This document shows, piece after piece, positions 57,274 through 64,000 of a DNA stretch of 64,000 nt. Position 1 is the stretch's first letter. Each line of letters opens with the position of its first letter. This DNA is from Prochlorothrix hollandica PCC 9006 = CALU 1027. GTDB taxonomy: Bacteria > Cyanobacteriota > Cyanobacteriia > Prochlorotrichales > Prochlorotrichaceae. The notes beneath the pieces were generated by a model. The model saw nothing but the letters and a program-made list of their open reading frames with translations, searched no databases and was not told where the DNA came from. The stretch is from contig NZ_KB235941.1 in NCBI RefSeq assembly GCF_000332315.1, positions 785,416 to 849,415 of the forward strand, written 5' to 3'. Both the position numbers and the translations under genes were made by a program.

Positions 57274-57620
57274 CCGCTGCAATCTTTACGATCGCCCCGA
57301 ATTTGATACCGTTGGGGATTAACCCGAAGGGTGGAAAATAGGGTGATCGCCCCGCCGTCTGGGTCCCAGGGGAAATCCTCTGAACCCAGGAACTGAGTAG
57401 GCGAGACAGGAATGATATTCTAGGGATTATGAATGGACTTCTTGCCGAATTAAGCGCCTGCTAAATTTAGGGCGATTTACTCCAGGAAGAGGGCTAAATC
57501 CCCTTCTTTTGCTTCGATCGTTGGGATATCCTGCGATCGAGGATCCATAAACTGGAGTCGATGATGCTCTCCTCCCTTCCTGATTTTTTCCGATTCACCC
57601 TTTAGTTTTTCTAAGCAGTC

Positions 57621-58403
57621 ATGCGACAAGAACCTATCCCTAAACCTAGTGAACCGATGCAGTTCCGGGCCATTGGTCTGCTGCGGGGTCGTTATATCAG
57701 ATCAGAAGATCAACTGACACGGGGCCATCTGCTGATGGAAGATGGCTCCAAAATTGACGCTTTGATTTTAGGACGGGTCATTAGCCTCGTTAAAAATCAT
57801 ATGGACTTAGTGGCCGAGCATTTGTGGGTGGTTTATCCGCGCACGGACGATCGCACCAAACAACTGCAAGTGCAGGTGATGGGTATCTGGGAACCCGAAA
57901 CCCTCCAAAATCGCCCCCCGGTTCTGGAATCCAACACCGATGGCACCCTGCGGGCCGTGCCCCCCAAATCACCCGTGGTTTCGTCCCAAGACTTACCCGA
58001 TGATTATTTTTCAATCCGGGGTGAGGTGGTTTACCAATCGGGGGACAAGGCACAAATCGCCGTCAAAATCAAACAGGTATCCCGGCGGGACACTAAAAAG
58101 AGTCGTGCCTTTAAGTTGCAGTTGCAGGGGGTTTTAGAGGATAAGGCACTGCATCAATTCTGGGACTTTAAAGCCCAGCGCCAAGGGGACATCTTAGTGA
58201 TTCAGTCCGCTGAGTTTGTGGCTAAAATGCCTCCGAAACGCAAAAAGAAAAAGCCCAAGTGGACAGGCCGCAGCGGTCCTATCACCATGCCCACTCCGGC
58301 TAGCGGCGAGGGCCGTTCTGTGGGTAAACCCATTCGCCGCGATCGTCCAGTCACGGCGGCACCCAGCCCCGCCAACCCTGCGGACGAGACCCATACTTCC
58401 TAA
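57621..58403 (+). CDS. Conserved cyanobacterial protein of unknown function
   Basis: The 260-aa product begins with a short leader and then MQFRAIGLLRGRYIRSEDQL, LLMEDGSKIDALILGRVISL and VKNHMDLVAEHLWVVYPRTD, a beta-rich domain I remember as widespread in cyanobacteria but without a name. The middle section (residues 125-200) has SIRGEVVYQSGDKAQIAVKI, OB-like in flavour. The end is a basic tail (PPKRKKKKPKW) followed by Pro/Ala-rich sequence. It may bind nucleic acid, but that is only suggested by the tail. ATG 57621 or 57657 can be the start. Confidence 0.75.
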   Translation: MRQEPIPKPSEPMQFRAIGLLRGRYIRSEDQLTRGHLLMEDGSKIDALILGRVISLVKNHMDLVAEHLWVVYPRTDDRTKQLQVQVMGIWEPETLQNRPPVLESNTDGTLRAVPPKSPVVSSQDLPDDYFSIRGEVVYQSGDKAQIAVKIKQVSRRDTKKSRAFKLQLQGVLEDKALHQFWDFKAQRQGDILVIQSAEFVAKMPPKRKKKKPKWTGRSGPITMPTPASGEGRSVGKPIRRDRPVTAAPSPANPADETHTS

Positions 58404-58492
58404 CCGGCAACAGGCTGGCGATCGGTCGATCCAAGGCTCCAACCGTGGGCGTTAGGCGTTAACCCGCTGCCCAGGGGCGATCGCCCCCCCAT

Positions 58493-58567
58493 TCTCCATC
58501 TCCATTTCTATCTCTATCTCCATCTCCATCTCCATTTCTATCTCCATCTCCATCTCCATCTCCATCT
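58493..58567. repeat. 6-bp tandem repeat
   Basis: TCTCCA with the variants TTTCTA and TCTCTA is repeated about twelve times just after the conserved unknown gene. No frame crosses it. Confidence 0.9.
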
Positions 58568-58681
58568 AATTCACTAGGCTGAAAGGCTATGGGTCACCGC
58601 TGCTCTGGGGGTGGCCCTTTCAATTGGGAGATGGGTCAGCATCCCAGGACATCCCACACAGATCTAAAGGGTTCCCGCTGA

Positions 58682-58722
58682 CAGCGGGACAAGATTAACG
58701 GGAGCGTGAGTCTGCGCCCCAC
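58682..58722. repeat. Family D repeat, truncated copy 3
   Basis: AGCGGGACAAGATTAACGGG then GCGTGAGTCTGCGCCCCAC, after which sequence of family C begins at once. The missing right half suggests that the family C element inserted into it. Confidence 0.6.
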
Positions 58723-58999
58723 GTAACTATTCAGGGGGGACGAAGTTGGTAGGGTTTCAGCCCTCAGTTCGAGGGTCAGGACCGTCTCAAAGGGGTTCAG
58801 TTTAGTGGGGAACCCTCGACCTCGGATAGGGTTTGCGCCTCTGTGCCGACCCTCTGGCCGCCAACCACCGGGGCAACCACGGGGGGATTGCCCCTACCAA
58901 CATCGGGGAATCTGCCAAGGTGAAATAGACCCTCTGCAATCGCCTCAGGGCTGTTTTCTGAAGCCTGAAACCCTCATCCTCCCATGATCCCCTGAATAA
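58723..58999 (+). mobile_element. GTAACTATTCAGGGG inverted-repeat element (family C), copy 2
   Basis: Left end GTAACTATTCAGGGG and right end CCCCTGAATAACTAC are a 15-bp imperfect inverted repeat. The body matches the 24884-25165 element in reverse. The remaining part of the gap to 59202 has a family D copy and no gene. Confidence 0.7.
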
Positions 59000-59079
59000 C
59001 TACTGTCTGAATCTAGTCTCTGAATCTACGCTCTGGAGCAAGTGAAGGGGGCAAGATTGCAGTACAGTAACCTCAGCTT

Positions 59080-59143
59080 AAAGCGGGACAAGATTAACGG
59101 GAGCGTGAGTCCGCGCCCCACGGTCCCGGCTTAAGTTGATACC
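59080..59143. repeat. Family D repeat, copy 4
   Basis: AAAGCGGGACAAGATTAACG then GGAGCGTGAGTCCGCGCCCC and ACGGTCCCGGCTTAAGTTGA; the hairpin stem has several mismatches compared with copy 2. Confidence 0.65.
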
Positions 59144-59202
59144 CCCCGCTCTCTTCCATGGCCGATCCTCTCCATCCATTGTTGCTTTGACTGCAAGCTT
59201 CT

Positions 59203-59847
59203 ATGAACACCTTTAGCCTGCTGGTTCTCATTGTCTACATCACCATCATGGTCTACGTGGTCTATAAGGCACGGGAGAGCGTGGTGGAAGAAAAACAAAA
59301 GCGCCAGGAGGCAGACCTGGATGGCAAAGTAGTGCTGACGATTGAGGTGGAAAAATTACAAGCGGCCTTAGACAGTCAAGTGGAAGACTTGAACCTCAGG
59401 GGGGAGATGACCCTGGCGATTCCCCAGGCTCCCCTCATTACCCTGGGCGGACTGAACACCTTGCCCCTGTACGTGGAAAACCGGACGCGCACCTATGCCC
59501 TTTTTGTGGAATGGCAACAGAGTTCCCTGACCAACCTTAATGGACAGGCCCAAGCTTTGGCCTGCTTGACCCCCAATCTGGGACAGTCCCAATCCCCCAG
59601 TTTGGTGCCGCCAGAGGGCAAACTCCAGGAAACCTTTCGGGTGGCGACGGCAGACGGAGAACTGCAGCCCTTGGTGGATCAAGAGTTGCTCTGGGTGATG
59701 TTGAACAAGAAAATCCCCTGCCAGTTATCCCTACGATTTTTGCTGCGACTCCAGGAGGTGGGGCGCTACCAGAATAGCTATACGGTGGTGGTGTCCTGTC
59801 CCTGTTCCTTCCGCATGGCAACGGTGCAAGACTTAGCGAAGCGTTAA
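59203..59847 (+). CDS. Membrane-anchored protein of unknown function
   Basis: The 214-aa protein begins MNTFSLLVLIVYITIMVYVV, an N-terminal anchor with the bulk of the protein probably in the cytoplasm (positive KARESVVEEKQKRQ after the helix). The rest is a likely beta-sandwich (LPLYVENRTRTYALFVEWQQ, LQETFRVATADGELQPLV, SYTVVVSCPCSF). No family name is recognised. It converges with the geranylgeranyl-reductase-like gene, 14 bases away. Confidence 0.7.
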   Translation: MNTFSLLVLIVYITIMVYVVYKARESVVEEKQKRQEADLDGKVVLTIEVEKLQAALDSQVEDLNLRGEMTLAIPQAPLITLGGLNTLPLYVENRTRTYALFVEWQQSSLTNLNGQAQALACLTPNLGQSQSPSLVPPEGKLQETFRVATADGELQPLVDQELLWVMLNKKIPCQLSLRFLLRLQEVGRYQNSYTVVVSCPCSFRMATVQDLAKR

Positions 59848-59861
59848 TCCCTAGGGCAGGG

Positions 59862-61016
59862 TTAACCCTTGGGGGGGGTGCTGCCGGGAATTAATTTGGA
59901 ACCCAATAACTTGAGGGCGCGGGTGGACACATCTTGATAGCGCAGATCGCCGCAGAGAATTTTGCCCATGCGGGCGCGGGCTGAAGGGCGTTTGACCCCG
60001 ATTTGGTAACCGAAATTGGTGACCCGATAAAAGAGACCGGCAATGCGGGAAGCCCAGACCATGTCATTGTTCCAATCCTCCCGCAGGGCTGCGGTATAGG
60101 CAGCGAGGGCCGTGGGGGAGCGATCGGGTTCCCCATTGAGGGCACGATCGAGGGTCTCAGCGGCCCGTAGACCACTGAGCATGGCGGGGCGCACCCCCTC
60201 AGTGCTGAAGGGATCCGCTAAACCGGCAGCATCCCCCACGAGGAGACCCTGGCGACCCTGGAGGGGGTGGTGACCATCCCAGAGGGAAAACTGGCTGGGG
60301 TGGAGGGTGCCGAGGGCTGGGTCAAACCCAAAATGGCGCACATACTCGAACAGGGGGGACTGGAGATCTTTGGCGGCTCCTCCCACCATGGTGGCAGCAT
60401 TAAAGGTGAGGCGATCGGCCTTGGGGAAATACCACACATAGCCATTCTTGATCAAGCCAAACTCGAAGTGGCTATAGCGGGCTTGGTCTGGGGGCAGGGT
60501 GATGGGTAATTCTAGGGTGAGGCTGGTGCGGGGACGGCGGTGGTGCAACCCCAACGCTTTGGCCATGGCGCTATTGCAACCGTCGGCGGCGATGACATAA
60601 CGGGCGATGTGGGTCGTGGTGGCGGTCTTTACCTGCCAGTGGTCACCCTGGAAGCTAGCCCCTGTGACGGTGGTTTGATCCTGGATGACGGCTCCCTGGT
60701 GCTGGGCCTGTTGCACCAGATAGTGATCGAAGACCTCGCGCTTCACCATCCACATGGGTTCGGGGGTGTCGATGATGGCTTCTACCGGATCCCCCAGCTT
60801 CCAGGTGAAACCGATGCGATCGACCCGCTGGGAAATCACGGGTTCAAAGCTAAAGTCGTACCAGGTGGCGATTTGGGGAGAAATACCCCCAGCACAGGCT
60901 TTGTAGCGGGGCAGGGCTTCCCGTTCCAGCACTAACACCGATCGCCCCCGCTTGGCCAAGTGATAGGCAGCTCCACTGCCAGCAGGTCCTGCGCCGATGA
61001 TAATACAATCCAGCAT
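59862..61016 (-). CDS. Geranylgeranyl-reductase-family flavoprotein
   Basis: The 384-aa protein starts MLDCIIIGAGPAGSGAAYHL, an FAD-binding Rossmann motif, and later has GLLVGDAAGLADPFSTEGVR, the second FAD motif of the GGR family. A CxGG-type sequence is in YKACAGGISPQ. These enzymes reduce prenyl chains of archaeal lipids or chlorophyll precursors. The sequence is not the standard ChlP, which starts differently and has a CGGA motif with more residues, so the substrate is unsure; a quinone or a carotenoid-like lipid is possible. The ATG at 61016 follows a short direct repeat (CAATCCAGCATGA). Confidence 0.85.
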   Translation of the reverse strand: MLDCIIIGAGPAGSGAAYHLAKRGRSVLVLEREALPRYKACAGGISPQIATWYDFSFEPVISQRVDRIGFTWKLGDPVEAIIDTPEPMWMVKREVFDHYLVQQAQHQGAVIQDQTTVTGASFQGDHWQVKTATTTHIARYVIAADGCNSAMAKALGLHHRRPRTSLTLELPITLPPDQARYSHFEFGLIKNGYVWYFPKADRLTFNAATMVGGAAKDLQSPLFEYVRHFGFDPALGTLHPSQFSLWDGHHPLQGRQGLLVGDAAGLADPFSTEGVRPAMLSGLRAAETLDRALNGEPDRSPTALAAYTAALREDWNNDMVWASRIAGLFYRVTNFGYQIGVKRPSARARMGKILCGDLRYQDVSTRALKLLGSKLIPGSTPPKG

Positions 61017-61109
61017 GACAATCCAGCATGAAGTTTGAGGGGTGATAACGGTCTGAACCGGCAGGGACAGGGGTCTACCCGGGGAAGCGCAAGGGAGAGA
61101 TCGGTATGC

Positions 61110-61658
61110 CTAAACCTTCATAATGTCCTTTTCCTTGGCCGCCAGTAATTCATCCATGCGGGTGGTGTATTTGTCGGTTAATTTCTGCACTTGATCCTGG
61201 AGATCCCGGGACTCATCTTCCGAGACATCACCATTTTTCTCTTGCTTACGGATGCTGTCGATGGCATCCCGGCGAATATTACGCACCGCCACCTTGCCTT
61301 CTTCCCCGTATTTAGCGGCCATTTTGACAAATTCTTTGCGGCGATCGTTGGTGAGGGGGGGAATATTCAGACGCACCACCCGGCCATCATTATTGGGGGT
61401 TAGGCCAATGTCAGACAGGGAAATAGCCTTTTCAATTTTCCCCAAACTGCCCTTATCAAAGGGGTCAATTTGTAGGGTGCTGGAGTCGGGGATACTGATG
61501 TTGGCCATGGATTTGAGGGGGGTTTCAGCCCCGTAATAGTCCACCATGACCCGATCGAGAATACTGGGGTTGGCCCGCCCCGTGCGGATAGTATTAAAAG
61601 ACCGCTGGGTTGCTTCCACGGACTTTTGCATTTGGGCTTCAATGTCAGCTAATTTCAC
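61110..61658 (-). CDS. frr: Ribosome recycling factor
   Basis: RRF splits post-termination ribosomes with EF-G. The 182-aa protein has the standard blocks [58 protein letters not shown] and [19 protein letters not shown]. The start is GTG at 61658, with GGGAGG before it inside the pyrH end. It overlaps pyrH by 14 bases, so the two are an operon, as in many bacteria. Confidence 0.98.
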   Translation of the reverse strand: MKLADIEAQMQKSVEATQRSFNTIRTGRANPSILDRVMVDYYGAETPLKSMANISIPDSSTLQIDPFDKGSLGKIEKAISLSDIGLTPNNDGRVVRLNIPPLTNDRRKEFVKMAAKYGEEGKVAVRNIRRDAIDSIRKQEKNGDVSEDESRDLQDQVQKLTDKYTTRMDELLAAKEKDIMKV

Positions 61659-62367
61659 AGGAACCTCCCACTGTTGTGCCGATTAGTTCTCCCATGGCGG
61701 CGCGATAAATATTACCTTCGCCAAATAAATTAAACACCACAATGGGCATTTGCCGTTCTTTGCACAGGGCGATGGCGGTGCTGTCCATGACTGCCAATTC
61801 ATGGGTCAAGACATGGTGGTAGTTTAGGGTTTTATAGCGTTTGGCCTGGGGATTGACATGGGGATCGCTGTCGTAAACCCCATCCACTTTCGTTGCCTTG
61901 AAAATCACATCAGCACTGATCTCGGCAGCCCGCAAGGCAGCGGTGGTGTCGGTGGTGAAGAAGGGGTTCCCGGATCCTCCCCCAAAGATAACGACCCGGC
62001 CTTTTTCTAAATGGCGAATGGCGCGGCGGCGAATATACGGCTCGGCAATTTCCTGCATGGCGATCGCCGTCTGAACCCGGGTGGGAATTCCCTTTTGTTC
62101 CAGGGCATCTTGGAGGGTGATGGCGTTCATGACGGTGGCCAACATCCCCACATAATCGGCGGTGGCCCGATCCATGCCCCCAGAGGCTCCTTTAATGCCC
62201 CGGAAGATGTTGCCACCCCCAACGACGATCGCCAGTTGGATTCCTTCTTGAACAACGCTATTGACCGCATTGGCCATGTTGTCCACGATGTTGGGATCAG
62301 TGCCATAGGTGAGATCCCCCATGAGCGCTTCGCCGCTCACCTTGAGTAAGATGCGCTGATATGCCAT
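61645..62367 (-). CDS. pyrH: UMP kinase
   Basis: PyrH phosphorylates UMP in pyrimidine synthesis and is hexameric. The 240-aa product begins [20 protein letters not shown] and has [28 protein letters not shown] and [20 protein letters not shown], all typical. The ATG at 62367 is preferred over the GTG at 62370. frr overlaps its end. The usual tsf and rpsB genes that often precede pyrH are not seen here. Confidence 0.98.
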   Translation of the reverse strand: MAYQRILLKVSGEALMGDLTYGTDPNIVDNMANAVNSVVQEGIQLAIVVGGGNIFRGIKGASGGMDRATADYVGMLATVMNAITLQDALEQKGIPTRVQTAIAMQEIAEPYIRRRAIRHLEKGRVVIFGGGSGNPFFTTDTTAALRAAEISADVIFKATKVDGVYDSDPHVNPQAKRYKTLNYHHVLTHELAVMDSTAIALCKERQMPIVVFNLFGEGNIYRAAMGELIGTTVGGSCEIS

Positions 62368-62520
62368 CACATGAACCTGGATAAAAGTGGGTGGGATGAG
62401 GGGGCAGTGGGTGCGGGGTCAATGGAAGCTGGGATCCCCGATTGCTGCATTTTGCCCCATTTACCATAGCAGCATTTTGGGGGGTGTAGGCAGACCCTGG
62501 CGGGGGAGACCCTGGCCAGG

Positions 62521-63390
62521 TTAGCCTGGGCCAACCCGATCCCAGCCCTGCTGCTCTAAGGCCCGCAGTCGCGCAAGGGTAGCGGGTTCCTGGAGGTGTT
62601 TGAGCCAGAGAATGGCCGCGTCGTCGCCGCTGTGGCGATAGTAGCCTTTGCGGATACCCAAGGTTTGGAAGCCAAATTTATGGTATAGGCGCAGGGCGGG
62701 GCTATTCTGGGTGCTGACCTCTAGGGTGGCCCATTCCAGGCCGCGATCGTAGGCCGCCAGCAGCAATGCCGCCAGCAACACTTGACCCCAGCCCCGGCCT
62801 TGGTAGTCTGGGGCGATCGCCAGCATATTAATGTGGGCCTCATCCGCCACGGACCACAAACAGGCCAAGCCCTGCAACCGGATATCCTCCCAGGGCACTG
62901 GCTCCGGGTTCAGAACCGCAGCCTGGGGAGACCCTGGGAATTGCTCCTGAATCCCAGGGTCATGGTTAGCAGGTTCATGGCCAGTAGGTTCATGGTCAGC
63001 AGGTTTACCGTCGGCAGGTTTACCGTCAGCAGGTTCACCGTCAGCAAGGCGATCTCCAGTAGGTTTACCGTTAGCAGGTTTACCGTCGGCAGGTTTACCG
63101 TCAGCAGGTTTACCGTCAGCAGGTTTACCGTCAGCAGGTTCACCGTCAGCAAAGCGATCGCCAGCAGGTCCACCGTCAGCAGGTTTACCATCAGTAGATC
63201 CACCGCCAGCAGGTTCATCGCCAGTGGACACCAAGCCCAACAGCAGACTTTGGGGACGCTCCAATTCCTGGCGGTAGCTGTCCAAGGACCACATTCCCCC
63301 TAAACACTGCTGATCTAAAGCCACCGCAGCGGGGAGAAGCGCCTCGGTTAGGTGATGCAAACGCAAAGGGTGCAAGGTCCGTGACTCCAT
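62521..63390 (-). CDS. rimI: RimI-type GNAT acetyltransferase with an inserted repeat
   Basis: The 289-aa protein has an N-terminal part (LHPLRLHHLTEALLPAAVAL, GGMWSLDSYRQEL) and a C-terminal part (INMLAIAPDYQGRGWGQVLL with the acetyl-CoA loop QGRGWG, then NSPALRLYHKFGFQTLGIRK) of RimI, which acetylates the N-terminus of ribosomal protein S18. Between them (about residues 55-145) is an insertion of five-residue repeats (ADGKP, with variants), encoded by a 15-bp tandem repeat. Without it the enzyme has the normal length of about 190. The ATG at 63390 fits; the frame also opens at 63453. Start-side gene lysA diverges. Confidence 0.85.
   Translation of the reverse strand: MESRTLHPLRLHHLTEALLPAAVALDQQCLGGMWSLDSYRQELERPQSLLLGLVSTGDEPAGGGSTDGKPADGGPAGDRFADGEPADGKPADGKPADGKPADGKPANGKPTGDRLADGEPADGKPADGKPADHEPTGHEPANHDPGIQEQFPGSPQAAVLNPEPVPWEDIRLQGLACLWSVADEAHINMLAIAPDYQGRGWGQVLLAALLLAAYDRGLEWATLEVSTQNSPALRLYHKFGFQTLGIRKGYYRHSGDDAAILWLKHLQEPATLARLRALEQQGWDRVGPG
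62965..63215 (-). repeat. 15-bp tandem repeat inside rimI
   Basis: AGGTTTACCGTCAGC and variants (AGGTTCATGGTCAGC, AGGTCCACCGTCAGC) are repeated about sixteen times. The unit is five codons and each unit reads ADGKP or a variant, so the number of units can change without breaking rimI. Confidence 0.95.
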
Positions 63391-63554
63391 GGGGTTAAAC
63401 TTGTGAGGAGATAGTATCAGTCGGGGGTCGATTGACCGCTGGGCGACGTACACCCCATCGACCGGTAAGAGCCGTCAAACCTTAAACCTTGGCAGCCTCA
63501 ACCCATCAGTCCCCCAGTCATCCCCCAGTAACCCCTAAACAACCCCTCAGTGCC

Positions 63555-64000
63555 ATGGTATCAACCCCTGCTCCCTCCCTGGATTCTGCCCAACTCACCG
63601 GATCCGCCTATTTGCCCCCTGGCGATGCCACGGCCCTGTCCCCCAACCAGTCCCTGATGCCCTTAACGGCCCAGGTCAATAGCCACCATCATTTGACGGT
63701 GGGGGGCTGTGATGTCAAAGACTTGGTGCAACAATTTGGCTCTCCCCTCTACATTTTGGACGAGGAAACCCTGCGCACTGCCTGTCGCCAGTATCGGGAC
63801 AGTTTCCAGCGGTTTTACCCCGGTGAGTCCCAGGTGCTGTATGCCTCCAAGGCTTGGAATTGCTTGGCCGTCTGCGCGATCGTGGCCAGCGAAGGACTGG
63901 GGCTAGATGTGGTCTCTGGGGGTGAACTCTACACCGCCATCCAAGCCGGAGTTGATCCCCAAAAAATTTATCTCCACGGCAATAATAAATCCGCCAGTGA
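63555..64000 (+). CDS. lysA: Diaminopimelate decarboxylase, N-terminal part (runs off the window)
   Basis: LysA makes lysine from meso-diaminopimelate with PLP. The 148 codons seen have an N-terminal extension, then FGSPLYILDEETLRTACRQY and the PLP lysine in VLYASKAWNCLAVCAIV, followed by GLDVVSGGELYTA and KIYLHGNNKSAS. This is the start of the alanine-racemase-like barrel. The ATG at 63555 is used. It diverges from rimI. The C-terminal part lies beyond the window. Confidence 0.93.
   Translation, partial: MVSTPAPSLDSAQLTGSAYLPPGDATALSPNQSLMPLTAQVNSHHHLTVGGCDVKDLVQQFGSPLYILDEETLRTACRQYRDSFQRFYPGESQVLYASKAWNCLAVCAIVASEGLGLDVVSGGELYTAIQAGVDPQKIYLHGNNKSAS

Larger units (their letters stand above)
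56646..57620. other. Gap with several repeat elements
   Basis: It holds a 22-bp tandem repeat (CCTCTTTTTAACCTCTCTTG, about 56765-56850), a family B element (56859-56957) and a family D palindrome (57207-57273). A 132-codon frame at 56826 runs through these repeats and is not a gene. The promoter of the next gene must be near the right end. Confidence 0.6.

Noticed and set aside
59862-61016. Assignment as chlP
   Set aside because: The N-terminal and cysteine-motif sequences differ from ChlP; only the wider geranylgeranyl reductase family is supported.

Overview
The window is chromosomal DNA from a cyanobacterium. This rests on a magnesium-chelatase ChlH of full length (1329 aa), a BvdR-type biliverdin reductase, an SbtA/SbtB bicarbonate-uptake pair, plant-type 2Fe-2S ferredoxin, cyanobacterial proteins of the DUF1995 and DUF1825 types, and many GCGATCGC (HIP1) palindromes. 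The background is GC-rich, while several accessory tracts are visibly AT-rich (about 15.4-17.2, 40.3-40.9 and 46.3-52.4 kb). I cannot fix the species; a filamentous or Prochlorothrix-like lineage is only a guess.

Layout. 1-2.4 kb: the 5' part of an IS1634-like transposase, tRNA-Pro(TGG) and two gene-less IS200/IS605-type elements. 2.4-11.4 kb: a LuxR-type response regulator, two small exported/CIA30-like proteins, the queD-queE-queC queuosine-precursor genes, ispF, a PPP-type phosphatase, a DUF1995 protein, an esterase and ferredoxin. 11.9-15.1 kb: bvdR and ilvB. 15.4-17.2 kb: an ATPase-PIN pair with a 4-base overlap. 17.6-31.5 kb: a chemoreceptor, hydrolase, lipoprotein, sucrose-phosphatase pseudogene, isoaspartyl peptidase, membrane protein, a large GGDEF-EAL protein, a 45-aa membrane protein and ribBA. 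31.5-42 kb: a degenerate cyclase-like protein, DUF1825, serS, a recombinase-like protein, leuA and small nuclease-like genes. 42-52.4 kb: chlH, then an accessory segment bounded by a second, decayed copy of the chlH 3' end, with two different ATPase-nuclease pairs. 52.6-64 kb: sbtB-sbtA, rpmF, a TPR protein, two conserved unknowns, a geranylgeranyl-reductase-family protein, pyrH-frr, a rimI-like acetyltransferase and the start of lysA.

The most unusual content is of three kinds. First, three two-gene cassettes each join an SMC/ABC-type ATPase to a different nuclease-like partner (PIN, DUF3226/TOPRIM-like, and a divergent TOPRIM-like protein). Two of them lie behind chlH, in and beside a segment flanked by a direct duplication of the chlH 3' end and terminator; I read this as an integration or accretion hotspot for defence-like modules. 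Second, the intergenic DNA is full of small palindromic or terminal-inverted-repeat elements (at least five families, 3-5 copies each for most), plus two IS608-like elements that keep only their ends and an omega-RNA-like right end. Third, there are many unrelated short tandem repeats at gene boundaries. In three genes the start codon lies inside or at the edge of the repeat, and repeats inside genes mostly have units divisible by three and are translated as linkers (queE, rimI, the cyclase-like protein, a lipoprotein).

Metabolically the core genes are ordinary: queuosine precursor (queD, queE, queC), isoprenoid (ispF), branched-chain amino acids (ilvB, leuA), riboflavin (ribBA), chlorophyll (chlH), bilin (bvdR), inorganic-carbon uptake (sbtA under SbtB control), translation (serS, rpmF, frr) and lysine/diaminopimelate (lysA).
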